Both the position numbers and the translations under genes were made by a program. 64,000 bases of DNA from assembly GCA_003342895.1 (NCBI GenBank), contig PTFA01000035.1, forward strand, positions 124,001-188,000, in the 5' to 3' direction. This document shows positions 27,723 to 41,747 of the stretch, piece after piece (positions within the stretch are counted from its first letter, which is position 1; the number at the start of each line of letters is the position of its first letter). The notes beneath the pieces are model-generated. The model was not told the DNA's origin. It worked only from the letters and a program-made list of their open reading frames with translations, and made no database searches. This DNA is from Casuarius casuarius. Its lineage: Eukaryota; Chordata; Aves; Casuariiformes; Casuariidae.

Positions 27723-28446
27723 TAATTCTTTCAGAGGTAAATTCTCTGATAACACTTCCTACAAACATTTTTAGGAGCTTGATTACACAAGCAAAATTTG
27801 GTGAAACTACACTTTGCAAATGATACATGCTTTCAGCAGGCAAGAGCAGGCGCACAGACAAAGCTAAACATCGTGCACAAGGAGCTGGCAGGCAGGGCTA
27901 CAGAAAGCTGCTCCGAATGTCAGGGAATAGCTTAAGTAGGCAGATATACATTCAGCAATGCAAATGCAAACATTTTAAATTATTCCACAGGGATAATTTG
28001 CGTTTAAATCCCTCAGGAAGTGAATTCATTTCTTTGCTAGGCCTTCCAGAAGCCATTCTGCTAAGCAGCTTTTACACTTAATTTTGAGATTTTTTAGAGC
28101 TACTCAATTTTTTCACAGATTTGAAGTTATCTTTTTAGCCAGCACTGGTAGTACCTTCCAGAGCAATGTATTTTCTGTCTTAATATTGACAACATTCATC
28201 AGGTCACTGTTCCTATGTGCCTCCCACCACTAAAAAATATTAGCAATTTTTTATTTTCTAGAGGCAATGACTGAGTAGTCAAGCAGAACACCAGCTTGGG
28301 AGCAAAGCTAGTGGGAACGTGAGTCTGTTTGCCAAACGCCTGCATAGCAGCCCTCATCCAAGGTGGCCTGCTGACCGCCAGGAAAGATGCAGTGACACAC
28401 TTGTTGCTGAGGGATCAAGTTGAGAACAGCCACCTGCTGTCAGCTT

Positions 28447-28480
28447 GCTTTTTTTTTTATATATATATCTAAAAAAAAGG
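28447..28480. repeat. T-run / TA / A-run quasi-palindrome
   Basis: Ten T, an alternating TA core, then eight A: the whole stretch can fold on itself and is prone to slippage. Confidence 0.8.
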
Positions 28481-31400
28481 CTCACATTTGGTGTATGTTT
28501 TTTCCAAAATAGCCTCAGTGCCCAGATTTTTGCTTTCTAGTTCTGATACTATAATAAAGCAGCTTGAAACATGCTTCTCAATAGCAGATTCTACAGAGGG
28601 CAAAAAAACCCTCCAAAACATTTCATTATTACTGAAAATCCGTAAATTTTGATAACCCTCGTTACATGTTTATGACACTACTCTTCCTTTGTAAATAACT
28701 TTAATTTGCTACACAGTACTTTATTCACATACTGCTCACACCTCTTTGAAATCTGACAACATCCCTGGGATAACTAGTCTCCCTATAGCATATAGACAAC
28801 AGTAGATGGAAAGCATTGGCCTTCAAGGAAAGTATTGGCCATCTGAGCAAGTCCATGGAGAAATAAGGGTAAGAATTCAAATATTTTGTATCCCACTTTT
28901 CTTTTCAGTTGCTATCCTATTTTTAGGTTGTATCTTTTGATACTGGCGCAGTAACTGCACTCTACAGAGAACACTAAGCATCACTGAAAAATTTTCAAAC
29001 TGTGTACGGCCTGCATCCCAATTAATGAACGTATAGCAAAAATTTGGTGCCAATCAGCAAATAAATTTGCAGAGACCAATATTTCATTCCAGAAGAGACC
29101 TGAGTTCCAGAGATCACTTATTAGCTAGTGGGATGTTTTACTGTGATTAGAGTTCATTTTGGATGCAGTGAGATTTGGAGTTTGTTATTTCTCCTTGCCA
29201 TGAGCCTAATACTTCCAAACTCAAATAGCTGTGATTTTTGTGGGACAGATCTATCTAAGGATGAGGACAGATACTTTTAGGAAGGCTCCAGTATCCTCAA
29301 GAAAAGAGCTTCCTCCTTCCGGAAAAGAAACAGAACCAAAAAAGAAACATAGCACAGTGCAGACATACCAATTTAGTTAACATTTTGTTTAAATCTCTTG
29401 CTATCTGGGGAAATCTAGTGGTCACATCTTCTAGGTTTCCCCTTTTGATGGCTTTACCACTTTTTTTTGTTATAGTAGGCAGAAAAGATGAGCAGAGAGA
29501 GGTAAAGTCATATTAAGTGCTCAAAATTGTTTACATGTGATCTTCTGTGATAAAGGAATTTGAGAAAAGACACTGCATTAAAAAAAAAGTTAATCAAAAA
29601 GTTGCTTCATTATCTTGCAGATTTACTCTTAAGAAAGTATCCTCAGAAGGATGTGCCTCCATCTGAAGGCTGAAATTCATCAAGAGTTAAAGTTTTAAAA
29701 GATTGCAAATCCAGAACTAGCTCTTCTCCCATCTTCCACTTTTTTCCTTTCTGCAACACAGCTTAACAGAAGACCAGCTGCCAATCTGTGTAAAATACAA
29801 ATTCTGCAATCACCAAACCCAAGATTTTACAATCAGATTATTAAAGCCAAAACTCCTAAATTCACGCTTAGAGATTATGGCATTTTTTAAATGGTTGAAT
29901 CCTACCAGTGCTCATTAACTTACTTTGCTGGGATAAGGAAAATGGGCAAAACTGAACTTGAAGAACATTAGTTTTGCGTTTAAACATAATTAAGCATCTT
30001 CTATATTGATTCAACATGATTGTGAGTAGTATGCTGTTAGGAATGGATCCCAAAAACCTAGCAATTTCACTCAGGTCACAGGCTTCATCTTCACTGTAAC
30101 CATCTCCAAATGCAAACAGGATATATAGGCTGCTAGAAGCTCATGTGAGCCTGAGGGTTGACTACTCAAAATGAGAAATTAAGTATGTTGAAGGCAAACC
30201 CTTTGTTCGTAACAGCTTAAGTAGGATTACAGTTTAGAGCACCACATTCTTAATGCCTCCGTATCCATGGACATGCTAACCACGGCTGAGAACTCGGGGA
30301 TCGCTCACGATCACCGACCGCATGGTAGAGAAATGGCAATTCTGACACCTCACTACACAGCAAATGGCACCTCTCATAATGCTGGTGGTAGCCATGTGCG
30401 GAGAGTAAGCTCTCTCCTAAAATGCCGTCTGCTCTACTAGCTGTGTAGCGAAGGCAGCTTCCCCAGTGAAGGAAGAGCCAATTTCCGTTACGAAACGATC
30501 GCTCAAAACTCAAAGGATTTTGCAGCACCATCATTAGAAAAAATAAAAATCTTCCTACAGCTTTTTAGATAATCAGAGACATGCAATGCTCCATCTTCGC
30601 AAGCAAACTGAAAAATCACAAAATAAGCTTTTCAGGTTTCCCTCAAGTGCAGTACCTCAGAGTCAGCACATGAGGTCTCTAATAGACACAGTGACTCATC
30701 CCTCCCCTTATACTTTACTAAAATTAGCCTTTCACAGGTTAGCTTTGAAATCTCTCAGACCAAAACAGCTAGACACACATAAACAAGATGTCAAACCCTC
30801 AAGCTGCGAGTTTCATAGGAAAGAAATGCAGAGCTGACAAAATATTATTTTTACAAATGTGAAAAGTATTGCTACATTTCTGCTGTGGGCACACAGGGAC
30901 ATCCTCGGAGCAGTCACGCTCTCACTCCTCATAACCCTTGAGCTGCCTCCCTTCTCATCGTGCCTTTCCTTTATTTGATTTCTACGCTACTTGTACGGAC
31001 TTTACTGCCTATTTAGCCTATATGGCACATGGATTAACATGCTTCTGTTGCAGCACATTGCACTACTCGTGCACAAACTGGTATCAGGAATTTTAGGAAA
31101 ACAACCTTGATTCCCGCTCCTCTTTGTGACTTGCTCTATCAGTTTCTCTGTGTGATGTTATCCAGTCCAGAATTGTTATTCTACAACTGTTTTTTAAACA
31201 TCTGTTAAAAAGGCAGCACATATTCCATTCACAGGTAAGAACCTGATCTTCTGTCTCCATATAGAATACAGTCAAAGAAGGCAACAAATATCCCCAAATT
31301 ACTGTGCTTGCCTTTAGCCTTGTTTGCCCCAGCACTCTGTTTATCTGTAAATACATTGTAGGTATAGACGGTTTCTTACTGCCTCGTAGATGAAAGGGAG

Positions 31401-32793
31401 ACCTTAAAGGAAGAGATCAAAGTAATGATCAGCAAGCAGAATCAGCCCATCAGTTTATAAACATGATTTATCCTTATGAATACAATTTCAATTCTAAAGC
31501 ACAAAATGCTAAAACTATTACCTTCAGGTATTAATTCCCATGGCATGCTTTAAGCAGTAAGTTTCTCATATTAGTTTTATACTTTGTTCCCTCAGTAATA
31601 CTGTTTTTTAAAATCATTGTATCAGTCATTTACAGCAAGAAATGGTATCTGCAAACTTAAGATACCTAATCTCACCCGATTGCTGTTTCTAGCACAGATG
31701 ACTGGTGAAAGAATTGCTGCCACTCTCTCTTACAAGACTAAGCACATTCAAGATTACTACACTTTTTGTGTGCATCATCCACACAGTGTGTGTTGTGGTT
31801 CAGCCAGAACCTCAGTATACCTAAAAAACTACTGTGAGCGCACTGGACCTGTGCGATGCCCATTGTGCAGCTTGCACTAATTACCTTCCTCGCCCATCTT
31901 CCTCCTGAGATGAAACATGATATTTTGTATTAAAGGTGGAAGCTAAAGTCATTGTTTGCAACAGGTAAAAGGTGAAGACTGAAATCACTGTTCTATCTGT
32001 ACACTTTCTCCAGCCCATTATAACAATGGAAGCCTTAGTCATTCCATCACTAGCTTTTTTCTTTAAATATGGATGAGGTGAGAATATTATCAATAAATAA
32101 CTGAATTCTCATCTATGAAAACCACTAGTTACTGGAATAACAATACATGCTATGTCATCAACATACAGTATTCTATTAAGTATATATTTTTAGCAGATTT
32201 GTGAAAGGTATTGATTGGGTACATCTGGCCAATTCCATGTTTCTAAAATCCCAGCACATTTCATTTATTAATATCTCAGGTGAAACAAGGTGACCTTCAC
32301 TAGGTAAACTGTTTTTTAAACTACTTAAGTGTACATCTATAATTTAAAAAAAAAAGCTACAGAGAATGGGCATATATTTTTTAACCTTGGCTATGTATGA
32401 ATGTGCTTTCAGAAAGAAAAAAGGACTTTTGTTTACTAGAGAAGGAAAAATTATACATTGATATTATTTTACAAACACACGCTCCCTCTCTCAAGGAGCC
32501 TGCAATCTAAATTAAGCATCCATATTTGATGCAGTAAGTGAGAGTAAACAGCAAGGAGGGACAGCAATGAAGGGCAGATTGTGCTGACACAACAGTGAGA
32601 GCTCATATATTAAACAAATATTGGTATAGGCTAAATTTGCAAAGATACAGAGATATATAGCTGAAGGGAGAAGGAAAGCAGTAAAACAAAGCATGAAACA
32701 AAACCCAAACTCCCGAGCATCAGCAACAGCAATTTGACGATCCTAGCTGAATAATCAAAAAACAACACTGATCGCTAAGCTAAGTCAGCTTTA

Positions 32794-32815
32794 TGTCCTT
32801 GTCTCAACAAGGACA
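32794..32815. repeat. Hairpin with 8-bp stem
   Basis: TGTCCTTG, a 6-nt loop, then CAAGGACA. A single short stem like this can be chance. Confidence 0.5.
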
Positions 32816-34265
32816 CAAAGCAGACAGGGATTCACGGCGTGCTGGAAATAGGACAGCCCACGAGAGAGCCTGCAGCCCATCATGCCACAGCAACTTGAAC
32901 TACTGTCAAGCAGTTCATTCGGCACAAAGCGGGGACATGACTGCTTTCAGCAGGCCAGCAATTTGCCTGCTTCTCCCCTACCTTTTATGCACACTTTTTC
33001 TGAGCATCAGAAACGTACCAAAGCTCACGTTTCACCCGTGATGCTGTTTGGTAGTGACCTGTGCCAATATGCAACCTTGGCAACCCCCTCCATAGGGGCT
33101 GAGGGCAGGACCTTCTCGGGGACACAGCGCAGAGATCACTGCAGACTGGGCTAAGCTAGAGCCCTTTCTGCTGCAGAAAGTAAAGAGCAAATTGTGCAGT
33201 CATTGGGATCACTCACTAGAACAAAATGTGGCTCACGTCTACATGTACACTGAAAGACTGTTATACCTGCAACACTGGATGATATCCGGTGGAGTGGACG
33301 GGAAGGGGGAGGTGGGAATGAAAGGTAGGCCACCTAATTGAAAGGACTGTGACCTTTGCCTAATAAACTTATAGCAACCTTTCTAAAAAAAATCATAGCT
33401 TGATTGTTTTCCCACTGATCAGAAATGAGCATGTTTCTCCTTTCTACAACATCAGATCTGGAGAGTACCAAATACATACCTGGATAGTTAGGCAAGTCTC
33501 CATTTGGCAAGGACTGGAAATGAAGACTAAAGAAATCCTAGTAACTATCTGCAGCAGAAACAGTGGCAATCTGCGCTAGCCAAAGGTATTAAATTTCCCG
33601 AACACACAAAAAATATTCCCTTAGGAGCATCGTCTCAGGACAGCCAGTATCACTACGCAGTAGGGAAGACTGTTTTAAGACAATGACTAGCAAACAAGAC
33701 GTTATGGAATAGGCTGCTATGGGAAACCACAAGTTCTTCAGGCACCTGTGAATTGTGTGAAGAATTAAGCATTATTGCTGAACAAGCCAGGCCTTGTTCC
33801 AGAAAAATCAGCATTTTCTTTCGTAGCCATCTGCCTGCACGCTGAGATGTCTTTTCCAGAGAAAATGCCCTGCTTGTTGGTCAAAGACTAACAACTGCTA
33901 ACTACTGCAAATGAAATTACACCCAAGAGAAGCCCATCTCAGTGTCAAGCCCATCTTGTGCATATAGCATTAGTATGCTTCAAAACAAGAAAGACAAACC
34001 ATTTGCAACATTCGGACTAGCACCAGATGCAAAGACAGAGTATCAGCACATCAGCAGCCAGCAAATGTGTTCAGCTACAATTTCTTCAACAGAATGAGGA
34101 GAAGAAAGCAAAATTTCAGCCAAAGCTATTAAAATTACATAAGGACACAATCATTAGGACAACTTAGTTTACACCTAAGAGGAGAATGAAGGCTGACATT
34201 TCAGGTACAAAAAAAAACCCCTCACAACAACAAAAACCACACACGTGCACATAAAAACTCCTGAT

Positions 34266-34323
34266 TTCAGTTAAAACACAGGTTTAACTGAACACAGTTA
34301 AACTGAGGTTCAGAAACCTCAGT
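34266..34323. repeat. Cluster of three interlocking hairpins
   Basis: Three perfect inverted repeats in 58 bp: a 10-bp stem (34266-34275 with 34283-34292), a 9-bp stem (34282-34290 with 34295-34303) and a 9-bp stem (34302-34310 with 34315-34323). The loops are 7, 4 and 4 nt. The first two share the TTTAACTG arm, so they are mutually exclusive folds. Confidence 0.8.
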
Positions 34324-37300
34324 GATGCTAAACCTGATGCAAATGACTCATACAGTAGTTAGGCAAGCAAAAGCAAAACATAAAAACACACCACTCAGAA
34401 CAATGTACTGCAACATCCCAGCCAGATGTCTTCCAGGTGTGATAAATCTGCAAGAATTTAAAAAGCTGCAGAGTGTGCAACACCTATCTCAGGAAGAACT
34501 CACTGCACTCAAAGAAATAATAAATTCTGGAAAACAAAGACAAAATTGCTGAAATTAGACACATAACCCCAGACCAGCTGTAGTAAAGATGCCAAAATGA
34601 CGTCTGTGTCAGATCCAAGCAATTTAAACAGAGACTAAAACAACTCATTCCCAGTCAACAATAATTATAGGCAGTATCACTTGATTTGACCAGAGAAAAA
34701 GAAAATTTTTTGTACTTAAAGCCAGTGATGCATACTGACAAAAGTTACTGAATAAAAAGAACAGCTACATTCTCTGCAAGTGGAGAGAGATTTTGAAATG
34801 ATATTTGTGCTCAGTGTATTAACCAGATGTGCAAATAGGCCTTTAAGGGAGCCTGGCCCAGAACTGATGACATTTTGATGTGCCTGATGCAGAGATAACA
34901 TGAAGGAAACTATAGCCACAGCTACAAATGCCTGCCAGAAAAAAACAGGAAAATGAAATTAAAATTGGCTGCAATACTACTATAGGACACTTGCTGATCT
35001 CTGCAAGCCTCTCTCTAATCCCCTAAGAGAAAAGTAACATAATAAATGCCTAAATATATTACATCACTTCAGCAGTTCAGAAACTATTAGGATGTGGAAA
35101 CTACTTCGAACTGACTCAGACTGCTACATTGCATCCTACTTATATCATCCCAAAAAAGAAGGGTGCATCTAATCGGCTCCCTGTCCCAAGTAGCTCTGCA
35201 GCATAAGCACCCCGCAACTGGAAAGAATCCTCAGGGAAACACAGGAGACACAGGAAGACTTCAGAAACATTAAATAAACCTGTCACATGTCCGTTTCAGA
35301 AAAGAAGATGGAAAAGATCCAAACCCAAAGCTACACACACACAAAAAAAAGCCTATGTTCATCACTCAGGAAAGCCAACCACTCGAAGAGAAGTGCCAAA
35401 ATGGAGCCATCCCAGCCAACCATGAAGGTAGTTCAGTCCAATCCAGATCATTAACAATTTTTCCAACATGAATTGCAAAAGAACTGTTTTCCTAGAAGGC
35501 CAGAGAGAATGTGCATTGGTCAAACACGACTAAAAGCAGCAGCAATGCGATGAGAAAGCAAAAACACTATGAAACAGGCAGATAGGCTAGATCTTTTAAT
35601 TACACAGCAGAGCCTTCTTCATTATAAGATTACTGTTCAGAGTCGAGAAGTATGGCCAGAAAGCAGCTCCCCGCCGTTGCTCCGCTCCCCAGCCGAGTCC
35701 TAAGCCACACTCTGTAACTGACAAAGACTTCAAGAATATAACAAAAATTCTGTGTTTGTCAAGTTGTAACTACTGCAAGAACAAGAAGATAAGTGCTACA
35801 CTGCAGTTAAGTATGTGGTACTGTACAGAGACCTGGAAAAGTCAGCTTTCAGGAAAAGGGCAATGTGCGCAGACAAAGAAGTAAGGCTGAATTTGCCCTG
35901 CCTGGGTGAGCACTGAGGTGCTGCCTCCTTCCATTGTTTCTGAACATTGCATACAAAACACATTTTGGAAGGAAGGAAATGGGTGGTAATACGCTTTACA
36001 AAGAAGCAAAGAGAAGCTGTGTGAGAAGGCAGCTAATATAAGCAACAGGAAGAGGTTAATAGGGAGGGAGAACTGTGCATTTAAAGAACAACAAAGGAGG
36101 TGGCAGAAGGCGGAAAAGCACGTATGTGCTGGGAAGAGGGGAAGCAACGAAGCGCACCCGTTCTTACTCAACAAAGCACTGAAAACGTGGATGCTTCGTT
36201 GAACCATATTCAAGAGCAATAAATACATAACATGGATTACATGGATTTCCAGTAAATCCAGTAAAGGTTTTGCTATGAACTTTTAATATATATTCAAAGT
36301 TATTTGCCAGATGAACTTCACCTGGACTGAGATATAGTAGGCAAAATTTTAGGAAGCCTGGTGATTTTATCAATGTAATCACTGGAATGTAAAATAAAAT
36401 ATTAAATTCTTTAGACAAGTTTATGTTCAGCCTTGATTACAGAGCAGCTTCCATCAGTTTTCATGACTGTTTAGCTTAAACTGTACTGTGCTAGTACCTC
36501 CACTCACAACATACACGTTCAAAGGCACTAAACAGAGCCCAGGCACAGTTTTCGCTGGAAGTCCTTTAGCTCAGGGAACATTCCCGCATGTTCAGGAGTC
36601 ATAGGAAATACGATTCGTGTTTCACTGACCTTCAAGCTTTCTTGTTCTCCTCTTGAACTCTCTCCAGAAGGCCCACACTTTCTCAAAGCACAGAACCAAA
36701 ACTGGCAAAATTTTTCAGTCAAGTCTCAACTAATGTCAAACAAATTGGAAGAAGCCCTTGTCTCACAGGCTACCCAAGATGCAAAAACTACCCAGAATTT
36801 CTGTCACCAACAAGGGGAAGAGACGTGTAGGAAGAGGCTCCAGGATAACCAGCTAAAGTGTTTTGAAGTAACCAGAAAGAACAATTCCCACTCCAAAGCA
36901 AAAGCAGCAACGCAAACAAAGATTAACAGAGAAAACTAGTGTCTTGGATGATAGGGATAAAAATGAAAATTGCTAGAGGTCAGGCTGAATTAGACCTTTC
37001 CATTGAAAGAAAGAGCAAAAGATCCTTCAACTGAGTAAGTAACTGAAAACCAAAATGAATAATCAGGGCCATTATATGGCCAGAAAAGAATAGAGCCGGA
37101 ATAATCCAGCTGTAGCTGTATAACAAAATGGAATTTCTGCTTCAATATGGAAAATAAGGAAAATGTTAAACATGGAGGCTAAATAAAATGGGGATAATCT
37201 GCAGCCCAGACTTCTGAAGGGCCTGGCACCTGATGCCACAGACTCGGTGAGGATCTTGATGCAAGAATAGCGTTCACGTTTAAACTGGAACATTGCAGGT

Positions 37301-40300
37301 TCAGTACATTTCAACTACTGGGGCTCCGGAAGAGACTTCCAGCCAGGAAAAGTGACAACAAAAGCCATCTCTTCTTAAGATCAGAACAGGTATATGATAG
37401 AAATTATATGAGGGCTCCCTGCTACTTCAGGATTCCTTCAATCAGAAGGCCCCTTCTAGCTCTACACTGCTTTTGAAAAGCAAGGCCTCAGTTTGGAAGC
37501 CCGCTATCAGTGCAATTCCCCGTGCTGCACTTGAACTCTGGCCAGACACCAAAGCAGCAAGCCCTACAGGACTGCCACGCGAACGGTCTTCTGCTAGAAA
37601 AAGCCGCAGTTCAGGAGATCTTATTTGTTACTCAAAACTCAGTAGAAACTAGTGAAGAACTTGCATTTCTCTAGCGATGAGAAAAGCTCTGAAACTGATT
37701 AAACCTGCCATGTAGGCAATTTATCTCTGCCACAGCTACTGGCCCCAGGGCGAATGGTAATTTTTTTTCCTGGAATTGTATCAGAACACCTGCACATCAA
37801 AATACTTTTGCAATGACTGGGAAGAAGACAGTTACAACATGTGCAAGTTTCACTGAAAAAAAAGATTTACAAACTACATCCCTCAAATGCCTTTGAATTA
37901 TGCTGTCCCTACTTCTTTTCCAATGCAGAGAATTTACTAAAAAAAGTGGATGCTGCAGTAATAGACAAAGTTTTTATTTATATATATCTGTATACATATA
38001 TACGTTAGTACTACAGTTTTGTTGCTAATAAGAGCAATACTGCTGTAAAGAAAGTGGTCCTACTTTAAGAAGTTAGACTACATAGGACAAAATGATCCAT
38101 TTAAGGATCCACAACACAAAAATCTAAACCAACTGTCCAAATTGAAAGATAAAACTGAGCATGTCCAGCCACAAGTGTCACCAAACAAAAAGCTAAGTTA
38201 GATAAATCTACACTTAAAGAGAAGCCTGTACTTCTAAGTAACACTTAAACCAAGTCTTGAAACGGAGAATGATGACTCCTTTCTCCACAGGGAGAATACG
38301 GCAGCATGCGGTGGGTTAAGAGTGTCCCACTATAAATTTAATCCCATGAAAATCTCAGGAGAATAGTATAATTATGCAGATGATGGCTGCCGATAGTCAA
38401 ATTCCTTCAACATTTACAGTATTTTGGCTTACTCTTGCAAAACGATCATGTCAGTTTGTGCATTTGAAGACTAGCTGATATTCTGGTACCTGGTACATGC
38501 ATACTGACTTTTAGATAGCTGCTGCGTATAAACAATCTAGAGCTTTAAAAATTTACATATTCCACTAAAACCTACATTTTTTACTTATCATATTTTTAGT
38601 GGAAAATAAAAAAAACTGAATTCAGTTATACGTTAGTAATAAACATAATTTTTTTATGACCCTTTTCTCAAAGGAAGCCATTTCTAGGCAGAAGACTTAA
38701 TATTTATTTATATGATGACATAGGTATAGATGACCAAATTGTACTGATTATCTCAATCAGTTGCTCTCTCCTGAATGGGTGAATTTTCAGAGTGATTTTA
38801 ACAACGTCCAGATTTTCTCAATATACCAGTATCATTTATTGAATGTTAGAAAGGCTGTTGGTACTACATGAACCTTGTCCATGAAAGCTGTTTTGATTTT
38901 TTGTCTTAACTATTGAACAATCCATATGATACAGGAAATCTGGAACATCTTTTTTTTAAAAAAAAAAACAACAACAAAAAAAACTTTTCCTTCATTGTTA
39001 AATATTGCTTAAAAAAAAAGAACAATATGTTCCCCACTTCAGAGGGGCCCAGTATTTTAGTCCCAGATTTACAAAAGTAAAACATGCGTGCTTCTCCAGA
39101 TGAAGAAGCTTAATCCAGTAAAACTGTACTTTCCATACATCAGCTTTTATGCTTAGGATGCCAATGTTTAATGGGTTGCATAAACAAAGAAGCAGCCCTT
39201 GCCTCAAAGAACTTCAGTAAAAGAAAAAGTCATAAACAGATATGGGCAACTGAATAGCATTTCTGCAGACAAAGTTCTCCTTAGATTTCAATATTTAGTG
39301 CAATTTTTGTTAATACGATACCATACCCCAGCAATCAACAGGTTTACTTGACTGCATCTTGCTGCATCCACACACCAAGTACAAACACATATTGCACCTA
39401 CTATAAAAACTATAAAATCTATTTTATAAAACGTCATAGCATAAAAGCAAGGCTTTTACTTCTACTGAATTGGTTGCTGTGGTAAATGCTCTACATCTCC
39501 CTAGTCCACAATGAATTTAACTGTGTATTGGACAATGAGTGCTGAAGATGTTTCTGCCTCATGTGTCCTAAAAATATGAATTACAGAGGGCAGGCATACA
39601 CTGGAGAACAGGGAGTGCTGCCTAATGCCATGCTATGCAAAGCATACGGAGAAAAGTTGACAGGTGTGCAAACAGCTCACATACCTCACAAAGTCAGTAA
39701 GAGGAATTATTTCCTAACAATGCACCTTTAGTATTACCAAAGGACAAACTTGCATGTAATATATGTAAAAACATAATTTCACTTCTATTAACGTCATAGC
39801 TAACAATAGTTCTCCAGCCTGAAAGGTACCCGACACGTATTAGCCACAGATTAATGGAGATTAGTTCCACCCCCACACACCATACAAATCTCATCATCTC
39901 TGACTTTCTTCCTCGAAGTGGCACAGATTCTAGTGATGAAATGAGAATGTATACAAGCTCTATATTTTCAATGATTTTAAAATTTCCTTACCATTACATT
40001 TTAAGCATGAAATATTTCTAGAGTTATGCTATGAAGGGTTAAATCTATACAGACCATTTTGTTGCTTTTCTTTCCAGTGAACTAATTTTAAGTTTGGAAA
40101 AAATGCCTGTCAAACATTTTAAAGCTAAATGGCTTTAGCAGTGACATTTTAACCCGGTCTTCTGCATACTAATGAAAACAGAGAATCTAACATCTGAAAA
40201 AAAAAAAAAAGAAATCTACAGCTTTGACATTGAGTTAACATTAACTTTTATTATTAGGGACGCTATTGGCTGATCTTTATTACTTGAAATACCTTCTTCA

Positions 40301-40704
40301 GTAGGAACTCACAAGGAGCACTTTCGATGGTCTCCGTATTTGAATTCTACAACATGTATTCCTTACTTCTATTCCACACGTAATATCACAGCAACATGAT
40401 CCTTCCTTGAAACTTGTTTACATACGATATACACCTAAGATCACTCCTGCAGGAACTCCTTTTTGGCATTTGAAGTATTTCTGCTGGAGGTGCACAACAT
40501 ATTGGTCATTCCCATTCAGCAGTACACATACCAACTTTTCAAAAATTATCAGCAGCACAACTGTAGATTAAAAGAAAAACTCCACACCAATTTTTGCCCG
40601 CATCACTTGGCAATGTCCCTTTAATATTAATACACAGAGAAATAAAATTTTTTCATAAATTTGTTCAAGTATGTGGAACATGTAAAATGCATAAGAATCA
40701 ATAT
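34324..40704. other. Region just downstream of RAPGEF2, no gene recognised
   Basis: Very AT-rich. Includes a TA-rich tract at about 37975-38005, a T-run followed by an A/CAA-rich run at about 38950-38985, and A-runs near 40201. The 38340-38560 part has homeodomain or octamer-like words. Extended RAPGEF2 3' UTR forms could reach into the right edge. No coding gene supported. Confidence 0.65.
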
Positions 40705-40723
40705 GGACTTCATTAATGTTATA

Positions 40724-40733
40724 TTTATTTATT
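40724..40733 (-). terminator. Tandem poly(A) signal, likely RAPGEF2 main 3' end
   Basis: On the minus strand the sequence is AATAAATAAAT, two overlapping AATAAA hexamers. They lie about 1.96 kb past the stop codon. Cleavage would be expected 10-30 nt further on, near 40700-40715. The tandem form and surrounding AT richness favour it over the single hexamers elsewhere. Confidence 0.5.
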
Positions 40734-40809
40734 TTCCAGCTTCATACAAACTGGATGTAGAAGCATAAACATAGTACATTTCTACCATTTTCAACAAAAA
40801 TATAACCAA

Positions 40810-40817
40810 TATGTACA
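40810..40817 (-). promoter_or_regulatory. Candidate Pumilio-binding word in the 3' UTR
   Basis: The minus strand reads TGTACATA, matching the UGUANAUA consensus of PUM1/PUM2, which repress and destabilise mRNAs. It lies near the proposed 3' end of RAPGEF2. An 8-mer match can occur by chance. Confidence 0.3.
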
Positions 40818-41569
40818 ATTATTGTATTAAAAATACAAAAGGGATACAGACTCCACCAATGTCTTTCTAAAAGACATACAGGTACAAGTAGTATCAAAAG
40901 TATGAGGAAATCACCAGTTAATTATACATTCTGCACTTGACATCACAGAGCGAACTGAGATTAGCAGTCCTATGGTCTACAATTACTTAATGCTTATATA
41001 ACATTTGTGCAACTTGTGATAGAGCTAAGATTCTGTATTTCTATATGCACATGAGGTCCATAGCCTAGAGAATAAAACTGGCAAATAATGCATATTACAT
41101 GTAAAATTACAAATGCATAATTGACAATGTGATATATAAGCAAATAGACATAAGCTATGATTACAGGAGAGAGAATTAAATAAAGCACTGACGTTTGTTT
41201 GATACAGTGAAAAAACACTGCAATTTGATCTTTAAAAGTTGAAGCTATTTACGTTTATCTACTGATCAATATGATCAGCTGAGTTCAATGGAAAAAAAAA
41301 AAATCCAAGACCAGCAGTTCCTCACATTTGAGTACTACTCGGATTGGCAGCCTTCACTTTTCCGGAGTCTGTGCAAAAACAACACAAAAATAGAGGGGAG
41401 GGTCATTTCAGTCATTATAGGGTTAATAGCAGCTGTGAGCAGGTGGTTGCTACACATTGGCCTTCTCTACACATGCAGTGTTCCATGAAGCCATTAACAG
41501 TTGTGACTATTTCTGCATTGCAAAGGCTGGCATATCTAAACTTGTTATTTTTCATCATTTAAAGGCTTG

Positions 41570-41575
41570 TTTATT
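41570..41575 (-). terminator. Alternative poly(A) signal inside RAPGEF2 3' UTR
   Basis: A single AATAAA hexamer on the minus strand, about 1.1 kb after the stop codon. Use of it would drop the AU-rich distal UTR and the Pumilio-type word. No independent support. Confidence 0.3.
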
Positions 41576-41747
41576 CCCTAATGCCAAAGTCAATAGATGG
41601 AGGTTATCAGGTCAGTATTAACAGCTGATATTAGCTGTGACATCCCAACTTGCCTTCACTGCAATGTTATCCAGTTAATTTTTCTTTTAATAACTACTTT
41701 ATAGTAAAAAAAATAACAAAAATAAAAATAATATATAACTTAAAGGT

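Larger units (their letters stand above)
27723..34265. other. Intergenic sequence, no gene recognised
   Basis: Holds a T-run/TA/A-run palindrome at 28447-28480, a small near-duplicate of GGAAAG.ATTGGCC at about 28807-28837, and an 8-bp-stem hairpin at 32794-32815. No supported gene. Confidence 0.65.

Noticed and set aside
34322..34552. Plus-strand 76-codon frame with a helical-looking end
   Set aside because: No recognised family, no start context or splice sites of note, and it begins within the hairpin cluster in AT-rich DNA. It is consistent with a chance frame.
38950..38990. T-run followed by A/CAA-rich run, considered as the tail of a retroposed sequence
   Set aside because: No recognisable gene or retroelement body was found on either side and no flanking direct repeats were visible.
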